Counted from the stretch's first letter, positions 34,387 through 46,800 are shown. The stretch: DNA of 60,000 bases from Symsagittifera roscoffensis (GCF_963678635.1 NC_087064.1:14049599-14109598); one strand, 5' to 3'. A program made the numbers and translations. Notes: a model not told the origin generated them from the sequence alone.

Positions 34387-36770
34387 TAAAAAATCTATTT
34401 CAAGGTCTGGTGATTGAAATTCTTTTTTTTGGACTTTCTAAAAGAAAGGGGATTGTCCAAATTTTTTCTTTTGGTGGTTCATTTGGTATATTTTGGTAAA
34501 TGTGATTTGTACTAGAACATGGTACTTGTTCTTTTTCAGGTTTGTGTAATGTCGTAACATCATTTACTATTTGCTTGATTGGTATTTTACTACTTCTAGG
34601 TCTAGTGTGATAGTCTAAATGTAATTCCAATTGATTTTCGTAGATATGTGAATGAAAAAGTTGTTCGTACGTAAAAGTTTCGTAGTCATTTTCAACTTTT
34701 ATCATGTTGACTAAAATTGTGTTTTCTGTATCACTTTCACAGTCTGTAGATTCACAATTAAAGTGATTTAATTTTAATTCAGTAGTTTCTGTGTTATCAA
34801 TACCAGTGGCGTCTGAATTTGTTTGTTCAGTTGTTTGTACTTGATTATTTTGTCTCTGATGTTTTGGTGAATTACTTCTATACTTGTTTTGAGAATCTGG
34901 ATAACGTGTGTAATTTCTATTAGGTGATTGAGAGTAGTTTTTTGTCTATTGTTATAGTTCGAATTCCTATTTTGTGAATTTTCTCGTGATCTATTTTGAT
35001 AATTGTTATAATTAGATCTTTGTTGATTTGATCTGTTATTTGAATAATCTCGTGATCGATTATTATATCGTTGATTTCGATTATTTGAATAGCCTCTGTT
35101 TCTAATGTTTGAATATTTTCTATGTCTATTGTACGATGAGTTTCGTGATCTGTCATTTGAATAGTGTCTATTCCTAGAATGTGAATGGGAACTGGTATCA
35201 AACGAATAGTTCGGTCTATTTGAGTTTAATCGTGAATATTTATTTCGATATTGAGTATTTCGACTGTGTGATCGACTATATCTGTTTTGTGAGGAACTTC
35301 GTGAATTTCTTTGATCTGGTGGTCTACCTCTGTAGTTAGAGTTACAAGGTGATTGGTTTATTGAATAATTTGAGCTATTTGGGAGTGGTTTTCCGGAGCT
35401 ATTATTACTGTGAATTTTTTTTATTTGGTAGGTTTTGATCTTTTTCCATGTATTGATAAATGATTTGTTTGGTTCTTTTACTTTTGTGGTGTATTCTGAT
35501 TATCTTGCGGGTTTTGTCTACTTTCAGCAATGCTATGTCCGTATCTTCGACAATAGTTACACCATTTTTTGAATGATGGCTTTCCTTTAAAATTTGGATT
35601 TTTCTCATATATATTCAAAATGTCAGTGATTTTTTCGGATAAATCTGTTTCTGAGTTATGAATATTATTTGTTTGTGTTGTTGTTGTTTGGATATTATTA
35701 AAATAATGGAGTTTGAGATTTTCTGTTTCTTCTAGTTTCATAGTGATTTCTGCTTGTTCTAGTTTATTTACTAGTTGTCTAAAATCTAGATCTGGCTCTC
35801 GAATGGAGGAGGGATGTGATGCTTTCTTTTTGATTGCTATTTTTTGTAATTGAGGTGTTAGAGTCATCTTTTAAATTTCTGTCATTTTTGTGTTTTTATA
35901 ATCATGAGTGTTTAGTGAGTATGCTCTTCGGACTAGTGTTTCAATCCTTACTGCTAGTTGTTTGATCGTTTCGTTTGGTAGTCTACGAATTTCGTTGCAT
36001 AAAACTCTTTGAGGTTGTTTGTTTTTTTTTCTGAATCATACATTTTTGAAAAATCTTGTGTGAATCTTTTCCAGTCTGATTTTACATCTATAGGTAAAAT
36101 TGAAAATCATTTTTGAGCTGCGCCATCAAGTGTGGTTTGTATCAACGCTGTGCGTCTATGTATCTAATTTTGGTGAAGTGGTGTATTTATGGGTTCAGGT
36201 CCTATATTCAAAATTAAATTTGCTGTGACTGCATTTAAATAATCTTCTACCAAAAATTCAGGGCCTGTATCGGTGAATACCATCAATGGTCAATTTGATG
36301 TTATTGATGATCCACCCATTAGGTATGGATTCATAGTCATTTGAAGTGATTCTGCGGCATTTGGCATTTGTGAAAAGTTTGTAAGTTGAATTTTTGTGAC
36401 AATAGAAACAGTTGATTTTTTGCAATGGTTGGTGAGTTTGTGTAGTAGCTAAGTTTTGTTGGTAAAAATTCGTATTTTGGGATGCTAGACTTGGTCGAGG
36501 ATGTTGTACACGGTATTCCTGTAGATATGGTGCAAAAATATCTGGTTGATAGTAGTCATCATCATCTGATGATAAATAGTTAGGTGTATAATAAGGTGTT
36601 TCATGTTTATTTTGGTTTTGTTGTTTATTGTTTTTATTCTGTTGAAAAAATGGATAATTTTCACTTTGGTCTTGTGAAATTCGGGGATAGTCATGAAAAT
36701 TTACTGAAGTTGTTGTTGGTTGTTGAAAATTTTGTCTTTCTGAAAAAAAAAACGATTTCGAGTATGTGGA
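34335..36770 (-). repeat. Internal tandem duplication of gag-protease, copy 1 (2436 bp)
   Basis: Matches 36771-39206 at offset 2436. I saw a single substitution (around 36159 against 38595) when reading both. The junction at 36768-36772 joins 'gagtatgtgga' to 'tttcaaaccaag', with at most GAT microhomology. Stops are shared by both copies, so the duplication postdates decay. Confidence 0.95.
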
Positions 36771-36776
36771 TTTCAA
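34400..36776 (-). pseudogene. gag region, copy 1 (capsid, zinc knuckle, RS-rich tail)
   Basis: In element order: Gln/Asn/Pro-rich segment with an acidic SSDDDD cluster and a C-X2-C (FYCHKNS) at 36776-36258; a capsid-like stretch (AAQK-stop-FSILPIDVKSDWKRF, about 36150-36050) with a stop where Trp is usual; a zinc-knuckle segment at 35867-35478 (CNYCRRYGHSIAES), with Ser in place of the final Cys; an Arg/Ser/Asn/Tyr-rich tail at about 35260-34900, open only when read out of frame with the 93-codon ORF there; and a 101-codon end at 34705-34400. These would form the structural particle. Multiple frame breaks. Confidence 0.7.
34420..34427 (-). promoter_or_regulatory. A8 run between gag end and protease frame
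   Basis: Eight A (element strand) lie in the last codons of the 101-codon gag-end ORF (KKRISITRP-stop). Reading on in the +1 frame gives KKEFQSPDLEIDFLIDSGAES, the protease. It could be a programmed frameshift site or a mutated homopolymer. The same run is at about 36856-36863 in copy 2. Confidence 0.35.
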
Positions 36777-39206
36777 ACCAAGTTGGAATACAAATGATCA
36801 TCGATTCTGCTCCAGAGTCTATTAAAAAATCTATTTCAAGGTCTGGTGATTGAAATTCTTTTTTTTGGACTTTCTAAAAGAAAGGGGATTGTCCAAATTT
36901 TTTCTTTTGGTGGTTCATTTGGTATATTTTGGTAAATGTGATTTGTACTAGAACATGGTACTTGTTCTTTTTCAGGTTTGTGTAATGTCGTAACATCATT
37001 TACTATTTGCTTGATTGGTATTTTACTACTTCTAGGTCTAGTGTGATAGTCTAAATGTAATTCCAATTGATTTTCGTAGATATGTGAATGAAAAAGTTGT
37101 TCGTACGTAAAAGTTTCGTAGTCATTTTCAACTTTTATCATGTTGACTAAAATTGTGTTTTCTGTATCACTTTCACAGTCTGTAGATTCACAATTAAAGT
37201 GATTTAATTTTAATTCAGTAGTTTCTGTGTTATCAATACCAGTGGCGTCTGAATTTGTTTGTTCAGTTGTTTGTACTTGATTATTTTGTCTCTGATGTTT
37301 TGGTGAATTACTTCTATACTTGTTTTGAGAATCTGGATAACGTGTGTAATTTCTATTAGGTGATTGAGAGTAGTTTTTTGTCTATTGTTATAGTTCGAAT
37401 TCCTATTTTGTGAATTTTCTCGTGATCTATTTTGATAATTGTTATAATTAGATCTTTGTTGATTTGATCTGTTATTTGAATAATCTCGTGATCGATTATT
37501 ATATCGTTGATTTCGATTATTTGAATAGCCTCTGTTTCTAATGTTTGAATATTTTCTATGTCTATTGTACGATGAGTTTCGTGATCTGTCATTTGAATAG
37601 TGTCTATTCCTAGAATGTGAATGGGAACTGGTATCAAACGAATAGTTCGGTCTATTTGAGTTTAATCGTGAATATTTATTTCGATATTGAGTATTTCGAC
37701 TGTGTGATCGACTATATCTGTTTTGTGAGGAACTTCGTGAATTTCTTTGATCTGGTGGTCTACCTCTGTAGTTAGAGTTACAAGGTGATTGGTTTATTGA
37801 ATAATTTGAGCTATTTGGGAGTGGTTTTCCGGAGCTATTATTACTGTGAATTTTTTTTATTTGGTAGGTTTTGATCTTTTTCCATGTATTGATAAATGAT
37901 TTGTTTGGTTCTTTTACTTTTGTGGTGTATTCTGATTATCTTGCGGGTTTTGTCTACTTTCAGCAATGCTATGTCCGTATCTTCGACAATAGTTACACCA
38001 TTTTTTGAATGATGGCTTTCCTTTAAAATTTGGATTTTTCTCATATATATTCAAAATGTCAGTGATTTTTTCGGATAAATCTGTTTCTGAGTTATGAATA
38101 TTATTTGTTTGTGTTGTTGTTGTTTGGATATTATTAAAATAATGGAGTTTGAGATTTTCTGTTTCTTCTAGTTTCATAGTGATTTCTGCTTGTTCTAGTT
38201 TATTTACTAGTTGTCTAAAATCTAGATCTGGCTCTCGAATGGAGGAGGGATGTGATGCTTTCTTTTTGATTGCTATTTTTTGTAATTGAGGTGTTAGAGT
38301 CATCTTTTAAATTTCTGTCATTTTTGTGTTTTTATAATCATGAGTGTTTAGTGAGTATGCTCTTCGGACTAGTGTTTCAATCCTTACTGCTAGTTGTTTG
38401 ATCGTTTCGTTTGGTAGTCTACGAATTTCGTTGCATAAAACTCTTTGAGGTTGTTTGTTTTTTTTTCTGAATCATACATTTTTGAAAAATCTTGTGTGAA
38501 TCTTTTCCAGTCTGATTTTACATCTATAGGTAAAATTGAAAATCATTTTTGAGCTGCGCCATCAAGTGTGGTTTGTATCAACGCTGTGCGTCTAAGTATC
38601 TAATTTTGGTGAAGTGGTGTATTTATGGGTTCAGGTCCTATATTCAAAATTAAATTTGCTGTGACTGCATTTAAATAATCTTCTACCAAAAATTCAGGGC
38701 CTGTATCGGTGAATACCATCAATGGTCAATTTGATGTTATTGATGATCCACCCATTAGGTATGGATTCATAGTCATTTGAAGTGATTCTGCGGCATTTGG
38801 CATTTGTGAAAAGTTTGTAAGTTGAATTTTTGTGACAATAGAAACAGTTGATTTTTTGCAATGGTTGGTGAGTTTGTGTAGTAGCTAAGTTTTGTTGGTA
38901 AAAATTCGTATTTTGGGATGCTAGACTTGGTCGAGGATGTTGTACACGGTATTCCTGTAGATATGGTGCAAAAATATCTGGTTGATAGTAGTCATCATCA
39001 TCTGATGATAAATAGTTAGGTGTATAATAAGGTGTTTCATGTTTATTTTGGTTTTGTTGTTTATTGTTTTTATTCTGTTGAAAAAATGGATAATTTTCAC
39101 TTTGGTCTTGTGAAATTCGGGGATAGTCATGAAAATTTACTGAAGTTGTTGTTGGTTGTTGAAAATTTTGTCTTTCTGAAAAAAAAAACGATTTCGAGTA
39201 TGTGGA
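36771..39206 (-). repeat. Internal tandem duplication of gag-protease, copy 2
   Basis: Second copy. On the element strand it comes first, begins in the gag linker and breaks off just after the protease DSGA box, where copy 1 resumes. Confidence 0.95.
36836..39206 (-). pseudogene. gag region, copy 2
   Basis: Same domain remnants as copy 1, shifted by 2436: Gln/Asn-rich part about 39206-38690, capsid-like part about 38590-38480, zinc knuckle 38303-37914, RS/Asn-rich tail about 37700-37340, and gag end 37141-36836 followed by a truncated protease start. Confidence 0.7.
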
Positions 39207-40470
39207 TGAGAAGGTTTAGATGTTTGTGGTCTATGTACATAGTTATAATTGTGTTCTGCAAAGTTGTTCCTAATAAATGTTCTTTGTTTTTGAATTGGTT
39301 TCGTCATTGGTCTAATTGGTTGATAGTTTACATGTGGATATTTTGGGACAACGGTTGGTTTAACCGTAGATTGTAATTTTACCTGTGGTAAGGTTGGATT
39401 TTTAGGTCTTGGAGGGTTAAGATTGGGATGTATTGGTGAAATACTTTGTTGTGTTGTTGTTATTACTCTTGTAACTATTTTTTCGTTTGCGAAATGTGAT
39501 GCTGTTTGAATATCTTGTTGTGTGAGATTCCTAGTTCTATTTAGGTTTATTTGTTGTATGAGAGATTAGTTTAAACTATTAATTCCTGTTCTATCGGGTA
39601 GAAATGAATTATAATTTAAAGGTGTTGTGTCAGTTGTGAGTGGATATACCTTAATATAATCTTTGTCAATAGTAATTGTGCTAATTGCTTGACTTAAAAT
39701 ATCTGTTGGTATGTTAAAGAATAGTGGATGAGACCATTCAGGGTCCCAAACATACTCTGATTGTTCTGCTATTACAGTGTCATCAGTTGAATTTTGGAGT
39801 CTGAAATTTTTTCTTGATTGTGAAATTAAATCAATATTATGTGTGAAATAATCAATGATAAACCATGCTAAGATTTTTTGTAAATCGTGTTTATCGTTTG
39901 GTGAAACTTCATTACTTATTAAATTTTCACGGATTCTGTCAAAATATTCAGAAAAAATTGCGATTTCATGTCTTACAGTTGTATGTTTTGATCTTTGAAC
40001 TGTGAAGTTCCTTGGAATTCTGGTTTTTTTAGTCTAGATAGATAGCTATAGATTAATTGAAATACATCATTAGTAAATATTGAATTTGCTCTTTGTGAAT
40101 TTTGGTGTTGTATATTTTTTATGTATTCTGTGAATACTTTTGAAAATTCTATATCTACGTCGTCTGTTTGAAGTAGATATCTACCATGAAACTTACTTGG
40201 TGATTGTATTTCTATGGTATAGATTCCGTACGGTTGTGTCAGGTTACATATTCCTTTGAGATAGTGATCGTTAATTTGTCTTTTGATTTTTACTTCTGGA
40301 AATTCTGCTGTGCATGGACTAACTCCTCTTTCAAACAAGTTTGCTATTAGATTTTGACAAAATTGGGTTTGTCTTCTATTATCAGTGAGTGAATTGATTA
40401 AAAATAGGGAGATGAAGTTTTCATCTTCGCTTTCTTCATTTTGATTAATTTTTGTGCTTTATTACTGTCA
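39207..40470 (-). pseudogene. N-terminal gag region
   Basis: The 121-codon frame at 40338-39973 is protein-like (paired Cys, many aromatics) and is followed by short sense frames to 39207 with similar composition, broken by stops. It lies between the leader and the Gln-rich gag part, so it is best read as the start of gag or an upstream ORF. No domain recognised. Confidence 0.5.
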
Positions 40471-42094
40471 AATTGTAATTTTAATGTGTTTTATTGGTTG
40501 ATTCCAATTGTATAGGCGTACTAGTTTGTTTTTGTCTGTGTTTTTTAATCTGCGTTTTCATTGTATTGATGATTGAGATATGGTTTCTGAGTCAGGAAAA
40601 TATAGTTTATCATTAATCTGATAATTTTTATTTACGGAGTCTTTTAATCTGTAAAGTTCTTCTAAATTTTTCTTTTGAGTGTTTGTCGTTTTGTTCTAAT
40701 ATATCCAATTGACTGTGTGTGTGGAGTGATTACGAGGTCATATTTTTCGTTGTTTATTTCACAATTGTTAGTTTATTTCCTAAGTTGTTTAGTGACATAA
40801 GTTTTAGGAGGACGGATACAATATTTGGATTAGTGATTTTTAATGCTCAAACTGTTAGTTCTTACAATTTTTTGGTTAGCCTAACTTGGGTTATAAATTT
40901 CAGGGTTGGAGAGAAACGTATACATTGATTCCTGATAATGATTGTTACTTTCTAGTGACTAGTCTAAGTTAAGGTGTTAACTTACTTAATCTTACTTAGG
41001 GGTAGTGATTGTGTTCAAGGGTTGGAGAATAGTAAATCGATCCACAAGGTTCAGGTATAATTAGAACGCAAATAGTTCGTTAGATACTATTTTAAACTTA
41101 CTAAGTTTAAGTTTTATCCTGGGTCAGGTAAGAGAGGGGGGGGGTCAAGTGAAGGATGAATAACCGAAGTTCTTCACTGTAAGTTCTAATTGGAATGGTT
41201 AGTGTGATTTAAAAATTTCTATTAGTCCTGGGTCTTGAGAAAAGGTTGGATAGTAAATCGACGTTTGAGGTCGTTAGACACTTTGCTAAATGTGTGGGGG
41301 AGAACAAAATTGTTCTATTTGATCCAAGGATAAGCCTTGATGATCAAAATATAAAGTCGATGAAATTAAATTTAGTTTAGGTAAAAATGAATTAAAGATC
41401 CAAGTAAGGCCTTGATGAACCGTGAAGTTTAAAAGGTTTTAGGTTAAATGGAAATAAGAATAAGGATAGGCCTTTATAAATTAAGTTAAGCTTGATTTAA
41501 TTAAAAATTTTGTATATTAGTTTTCGATTATGTTAGTGGGTTTATGATTTGCTGTTATGTTTTAGGTGATAAAGCTGAGATGAGGAGATCATTTATATAC
41601 TACTAACAATTTGTGTGTTTACTAACTAATTTTTGTATTTATTTTCAAAAAACCTTTTCTTCTAGATAACTTTTTTAAAATTACTGCAGATTTAGGGAAA
41701 TGATTAGGGATGTTTTTATCAATCGTTTTTGTACAATAATAAGTTTAGCGCCTGTAATTATCGGTGAAGATTTTTCTTCAAGATACTATGTTTGCAAATG
41801 AAAATCTAAATTCATTGCTAATAAAACTCTAAATACAAAAGTTTGTGTTGGCTTTTGCCGTACGACCATGAAACTTATGGGTAAGTTCCGTTGTAGTCGT
41901 ATATCGTCTCTTGTCCGAGGTCTTTTTCCAATACCGGGTAATTCTCGTATTGTTCAGAATAATGGCACTGATCTATTGAGTCGTAGAGACATTTTAATTA
42001 AATTATTGTCGTCTAATATTTTTGGGAATGTTTTTGTCTAAGTCTAATCTATTTTTGGTTAGTTCTAAACTCTTTTGTTCCTTAAGGTCTTATT
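40471..42094 (-). other. Element 5' leader
   Basis: About 1.6 kb without a sense ORF, with a 10-base G run near 41136. It would contain the transcript leader and packaging sequences in an active copy. The 69-codon plus-strand frame at 40719-40928 is antisense. Confidence 0.5.
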
Positions 42095-42114
42095 CGAGAC
42101 TTATGGTCGCACCA
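42095..42114 (-). promoter_or_regulatory. Candidate primer binding site
   Basis: The element strand reads TGGTGCGACCATAAGTCTCG two bases inside the 5' LTR. The complement ends in ...GCACCA and includes TTCGA just before it, as a tRNA 3' end would. I could not match it to a particular tRNA. Confidence 0.6.
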
Positions 42115-42116
42115 GA

Positions 42117-42488
42117 TGAGTTGGAACGGATGGCCTAACTCATAGAGTAATTTCAGATAGAGTACACCGTCTGCTCGTCACGCTATCTTATTTTCGGCCG
42201 GATAGATTCGTGCAATTTCTTAGTCTAATACCGATCATAATCTTACGCTTATATCTCTTAGTCTCAATAGATCTAGAGTATACTGGTTTGTTACGAGTCG
42301 GTCTCTTGGAGAAAGCAACTAGGTTGTAAGTTAAATTCAAAATGCTCTGGTGCTGAAATTACACGTACTTTCAGCACTTAAGTGGGTTGTTAGTTAGATG
42401 GAGTGTGATTGGTTAGTCTTTAATATTTTATAGGCATGAAATATCTAATTTATAACCAATAATAATATATAGTTTGGATCAGGTTCCA
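42117..42488 (-). mobile_element. 5' LTR of the large element
   Basis: 372 bp, same ends as the 3' LTR (TGAGTT...GGTTCCA on plus). A 6-bp deletion ('acttaag' for 'acttacaaataag') and about twenty substitutions relative to 24542-24919. Confidence 0.9.
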
Positions 42489-42492
42489 GTAT
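42489..42492. repeat. Target-site duplication GTAT, right
   Basis: Matches 24538-24541. Confidence 0.8.
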
Positions 42493-43340
42493 TAGACTAG
42501 TAAAGACACTTTCCCGGTAGACTAGTAAAAATATCTAATTTTTTTTACCATACAATTCCATGCAGTTCCATACTCACAGAAAATTGTAAAAAATCTCTAT
42601 GATAAGCATTTTTCCAGATATGAAAATTGTATGACAAGTATTTTTCCCTAAACCACAAAATTTGATTTTTTTCCTGAATTTAATTTCTGAAAAATTTTGG
42701 GTTTTGTTCGTAACCGAACGCAAGTGACAAAGACCTTGATTTACTCAAAGCACCAAATGTTGGACGGTCTTGCATTCACAATGCATAAAAAACAATCTGA
42801 ATTGTCCTCGAGCTGTCTTTCACAAATGATATAACGGAAGTAACAAACTTTAACTTTTGGCAAAATTTTCAACAGTAATTTTTTTAAATTGAATTTATAA
42901 ACTATCAGTTATTGAAAACGGCATACAAAAACATACCATTTACAAAAAATTGAGTTTTCAGCCTTTTTGAAAAAAAATTATTAAGTTAAAAGGGAAAAAT
43001 TCAACATTAGTGTATTCAGGACTACGTTATGCATGCAAAAAATCAAAAAATTTTGGGACAACATCAAAATTACTCAAAAAATATTTTGTGTCGCCATCAA
43101 AAAAAAAAACGCTAGTCATACAATTTCCATACATGGGAATTGTACGATAAGCATTTTTCAAAAAACAAAAACCTCGTTTTTTTTCATCACCATACTGTTT
43201 TATTAGAATCAAGCAGCCGCAGAACTTAGTTTATATCTTTGTTCAACCATTTTTCGAAAATGTAAGAAAATTGTGCGACAAGCATTTTTCCATGCACGTT
43301 ATGTATGGAATTGTATGATAGGCTTTTTCGGTGTATTGAG
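42493..43340. repeat. Scattered copies of a 'attgtatgataagcattttt' motif
   Basis: Variants occur near 42600, 42630, 43130, 43275 and 43318, and again at 46090-46270 and in the ~180 bp array, suggesting one decayed repeat family across 42.5-46.8 kb. No gene is supported; the 82- and 91-codon frames at 43273-43759 have no domain. Confidence 0.5.
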
Positions 43341-43929
43341 GTCAACCCGGGTTTATGCTTATGGTTTATTTATGTTTAAAAAATCCTATCCTAACCTACA
43401 CACTGCCAAGAATCATCCCATGGCAAACATTTCTCGTTATTTAAAAGGCCTGGAATTTTTGACAATCTGTTGTATCGGTAAAAGTGACCATAATTTTTCC
43501 ACTTCGTCACAAGATTTCTAACTATTCATCGAGAGCAAGCAACAGTTCAGATGTATGCTTAGTTTTCATAATTGATACAAAACGATATCTGGGCATAGTC
43601 AGATGTGTGACAGTTTTTCGCGACAAAAGTGATATCAAACAGTTCTTGAATAGATTTTCGGTTTTTGACAAAGTGTCTGACCGAGATACATTTTTCTATA
43701 CCAAAGCAGTAATTGTACAATCAATCATAATCGTAATAGTTATCATAATAGAAAAATAGTCATTATAAAAAAAGTAGTGCTAAAAGTAACCAATAACAAC
43801 AATAATCGAATTAATACAAAAAACAACACACAAAATATCAACAAAGTTAGAGCCAATTATGGTGTAAGTAGCTCACAATTTTCCGACCCATAGTCAAAAA
43901 GCAAAAAAAGATTTTTCAAATTAGTGTTG

Positions 43930-44350
43930 TATTTTCCGCGTATTGTGATGAAAGCATTTGAACAAAAAACTAGTATTTAGGCATATTCAACAGCAATTTT
44001 GAAAATAACTTTTCTAGAAAAGTGACTAGAAAAACAAAAAAATATCAATGTTTTTGATTCCCAAAGTAGCGCGAAAAAATTTCAAAAAGTAATTTTATTT
44101 GAGTAAAAACAAATTTTCACGGCTTAAAATAAGCAAAAACAAGCTATAGTAAGCCTGCTGGCTCGCCTGGTTTGCTCAAAATTAGATGGAAAAAATCAAC
44201 AATTTCAGACGGTTTTTCTCGACATGAAATTTTTTTCAATTTTTTTAAACGTCGTTTGAATCACGACTGAAAAAGCTTCATTATGATATATTCCTCGACC
44301 TATTCCGATGACTCTATTTGGTACCTGATTTTGCGTGGAAAACTAAATAA
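43930..44350 (-). repeat. Arm of a large diverged inverted repeat
   Basis: The reverse complement matches 46980-47400 in order: 'atcaggtacca', 'atcgg', 'gccagc..gcaggctta.tatag', 'tttactcaaataaa'. Divergence is substantial, about one third by eye. Confidence 0.5.
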
Positions 44351-46202
44351 AAAGAAAAAAAAGTAAAACACTTCCAAATACAAAGTTCCTCTTCATTTTC
44401 AAAGGTCAATAACCGACAATAGGCTGAGGTAACAATTCTTAGGACATCTTGCAAGCGTCGCAGCTCAATAAATACTTCCGTACTAGCAGTAGAGGATTAC
44501 ATTTCGCACAAAAATTGTTCTATTGACCTAAACATTTAATGACCGGCCATAAATTGGACATTTGTTTTCACACGTTTGAGCACCCTGCATCAACCTTCGT
44601 TTTGGTTCTGTCAGTTGTCAATTTTAGTTGTCACAAATATGGTATATCAAACATTTTCCTCAAAATAAGCTGTTCATTGGTCCGAAAGGTTATTGAATTT
44701 GTTTAGTCTCTATTAGCTTCCCTAATCGATCGCCGTTTGAACCGTTTGAGTGTTTTTTTTCTACGTTGAGCTCAGACCAATCAAAATCCGCTCAAACCTC
44801 TCATTATGAAGTAAAATTTTGAGCGTAATCGTCTAAACAAAACGTTCAAATCACTCAAAACTTGCTTGAAGTTCTGCCGAATACCTCGACTTGGGCTTAG
44901 AACTGATATATCTAAATTGTTATCATGGTCGAGCAAAACCTGCAATTCACAGTAACTGTCCCTTTTCTTAAAACTGCGGGCATTCAGCAATACTTGAACA
45001 AAAAAAATTTTGCATATCATGATCGTTGTAAATCTTGCCACTAATTTGGTTTTCTACTAGCAGATGAAACATAGAGGGACATTGTTTAAGTGGCACTGCA
45101 CTATGAATGATACATGGATGCAGAAAAATGATACGTCTATGATAAATTTCTGAATTGCAATGCAACTTCAACCCATGTATCCCTAGGTGGGTCGTATCAG
45201 TGATTACCGCTAAGATGGTTCTTAAGATTGTTGCAAAACTGCTGCAAAACACGAAAAATAACCTGAAAAAGCTACACAATTTTTGATGAAGATTGTGCAA
45301 GTTTATTCCATCTGAAAGCTGCTTTTGTCTCTTCAAGTCCAGACAAAAGTCAGAAACAATTCAGCAAACCTTTAAAAATTAATATTCTTGTTGGAGAGGC
45401 ACAATCATCGCTGACAAAAAACCCAACGCAGCTAAAATGATTTAAAAAAAGTTGAAGACCCCTAAAAATATGATCAGCTAAAAACATCAATGATGGGAAC
45501 AAAAGAAGAGTTTTGTTGGATCCCAAATTACCCAAAGATCATCGCTTAAACGAAGCAAAGCTTATCTAGCGGATATAAACGTTGCAAGGAAACGCGTAAT
45601 ACTTTTAGAACAGCTTACCATAAAAATAGACTGCAAATATCTCTAATTTATGCAACTAAAACAAAAACATATTGCTAATTGAGTTCAAAAATAGCCTAGT
45701 AGTTTAATGTTACAGTATGCTGACCTACAAGAGTGCTGCAGAAAAAGCCCAAGCAACACTAAAAAATGCAATACTCAACCAATTTTCAAACAAAAGGTAA
45801 ATAATGTAGAGAGTGTGAACAGACCCAAAATGAGATGAAAGTTTTCACGAGCGCCTTTTTCACAGTTTGACCTGTGCAACTATAAAAACGCCAAACAAGT
45901 ATTTCTTATTAGATAGCTCCGCAGTTCTATTAAAAATGCTATATTTGGGCTATGTCTTTTCATTGAAAACTATTTTTACTACCATGAACAGTCATATAAA
46001 ACGAAAAGCTGATGGCCCAAAAAATCAACCGGAAGTTAAACATCCCGGGTTGACGTCCATAAAAGAAAAATACTTGTCATACAATTTCATGTATGGCGTC
46101 TATGGAAAAAATGCTTATCATACAATTGTCATACAAAATTTAAAAACTGTCTTAAACGCTTTTAGAGAATCTGTTTCCATCTTTTGAATCTTTCTGCTCA
46201 AT
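44351..46202. other. Non-coding stretch between inverted arms
   Basis: Several short frames (for example 106 codons at 45867-46187, 122 codons at 44968-45336 minus) lack recognisable domains, so I do not call them. Decayed copies of the 'gcttatcatacaatt' repeat motif appear toward 46.1 kb. Confidence 0.45.
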
Positions 46203-46800
46203 AAAAACATGATTTTAATTTTGTTCAAAAAATTCTTATTATAATATTTTCATATATGAAAATTGTATGAAAAGCATTTTGCCATAGAAAAAATAAAATC
46301 TTCAAAATTAATTTAACGATGTTTCTGGATGAAATTACATGAGTTTTAAAAAAAATTTATTGAAAGAATGCATTTTGACTATCAAAAACATGAGTTTAAT
46401 TTTGGTCAAAAAATGCTTATTATAATATTTTCATATATAAAATTTTTATGATAGGCTTTTTGCTATAGAAAAAATAAAATCTTCAAAATTATTTTAACGA
46501 TGTTTCTGGATGAAATTACATGAGTTTTAAAAAAATTTTTGAAAAAATGCATTTTGACTATCAAAAACATGAGTTTAATTTTGGTCAAAAAATGCTTATT
46601 ATAATATTTTCATATATAAAAATTTTATGATAGGCTTTTTGCTATAGAAAAAATAAAATCTTCAAAATTATTTTAACGATGTTTCTGGATGAAATTACAT
46701 GAGTTTTAAAAACAAATTTTGAAAAAATGCATTTTGACTCTCAAAAACAAGAGTTTAATTTTGGTCAAAAAATGCTTATCATATCATTTTCATATAAAAT
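46203..46800 (+). repeat. ~180 bp tandem repeat, three units plus a partial
   Basis: Units start at 46203, 46384, 46563 and 46743 (periods 181, 179, 180). Each runs 'aaaaacatga.tttaatttt' to 'gaatgcattttgactatc'. Units 2 and 3 are closest; unit 1 is more diverged. The fourth breaks off after ~55 bp. AT-rich with no ORF. Confidence 0.95.

Larger units (their letters stand above)
24542..42488 (-). mobile_element. Giant env-like-bearing Ty3/gypsy-type LTR element
   Basis: About 17.9 kb between two ~375 bp LTRs flanked by GTAT. Removing the 2436 bp internal duplication leaves ~15.5 kb, long for this superfamily. The order on the minus strand is leader, gag, protease, reverse transcriptase, RNase H, integrase, then three 3' coding regions. 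Integrase behind RNase H is the Ty3/gypsy and retrovirus order, not Ty1/copia. Stops and frameshifts interrupt gag, RT and integrase. The two LTRs differ at about twenty positions plus a 6-bp indel by eye, roughly 5-6 percent, so the insertion is not recent. The second, copied LTR at 18284 comes from the tandem duplication. Confidence 0.9.

Noticed and set aside
34335-39206. Two separate elements each with their own gag
   Set aside because: The repeat is a tandem duplication within one LTR pair; the second protease start is truncated and there is no second RT or LTR.
46203-46800. CRISPR-like array
   Set aside because: Units are contiguous ~180 bp repeats without spacers, in a eukaryotic genome.
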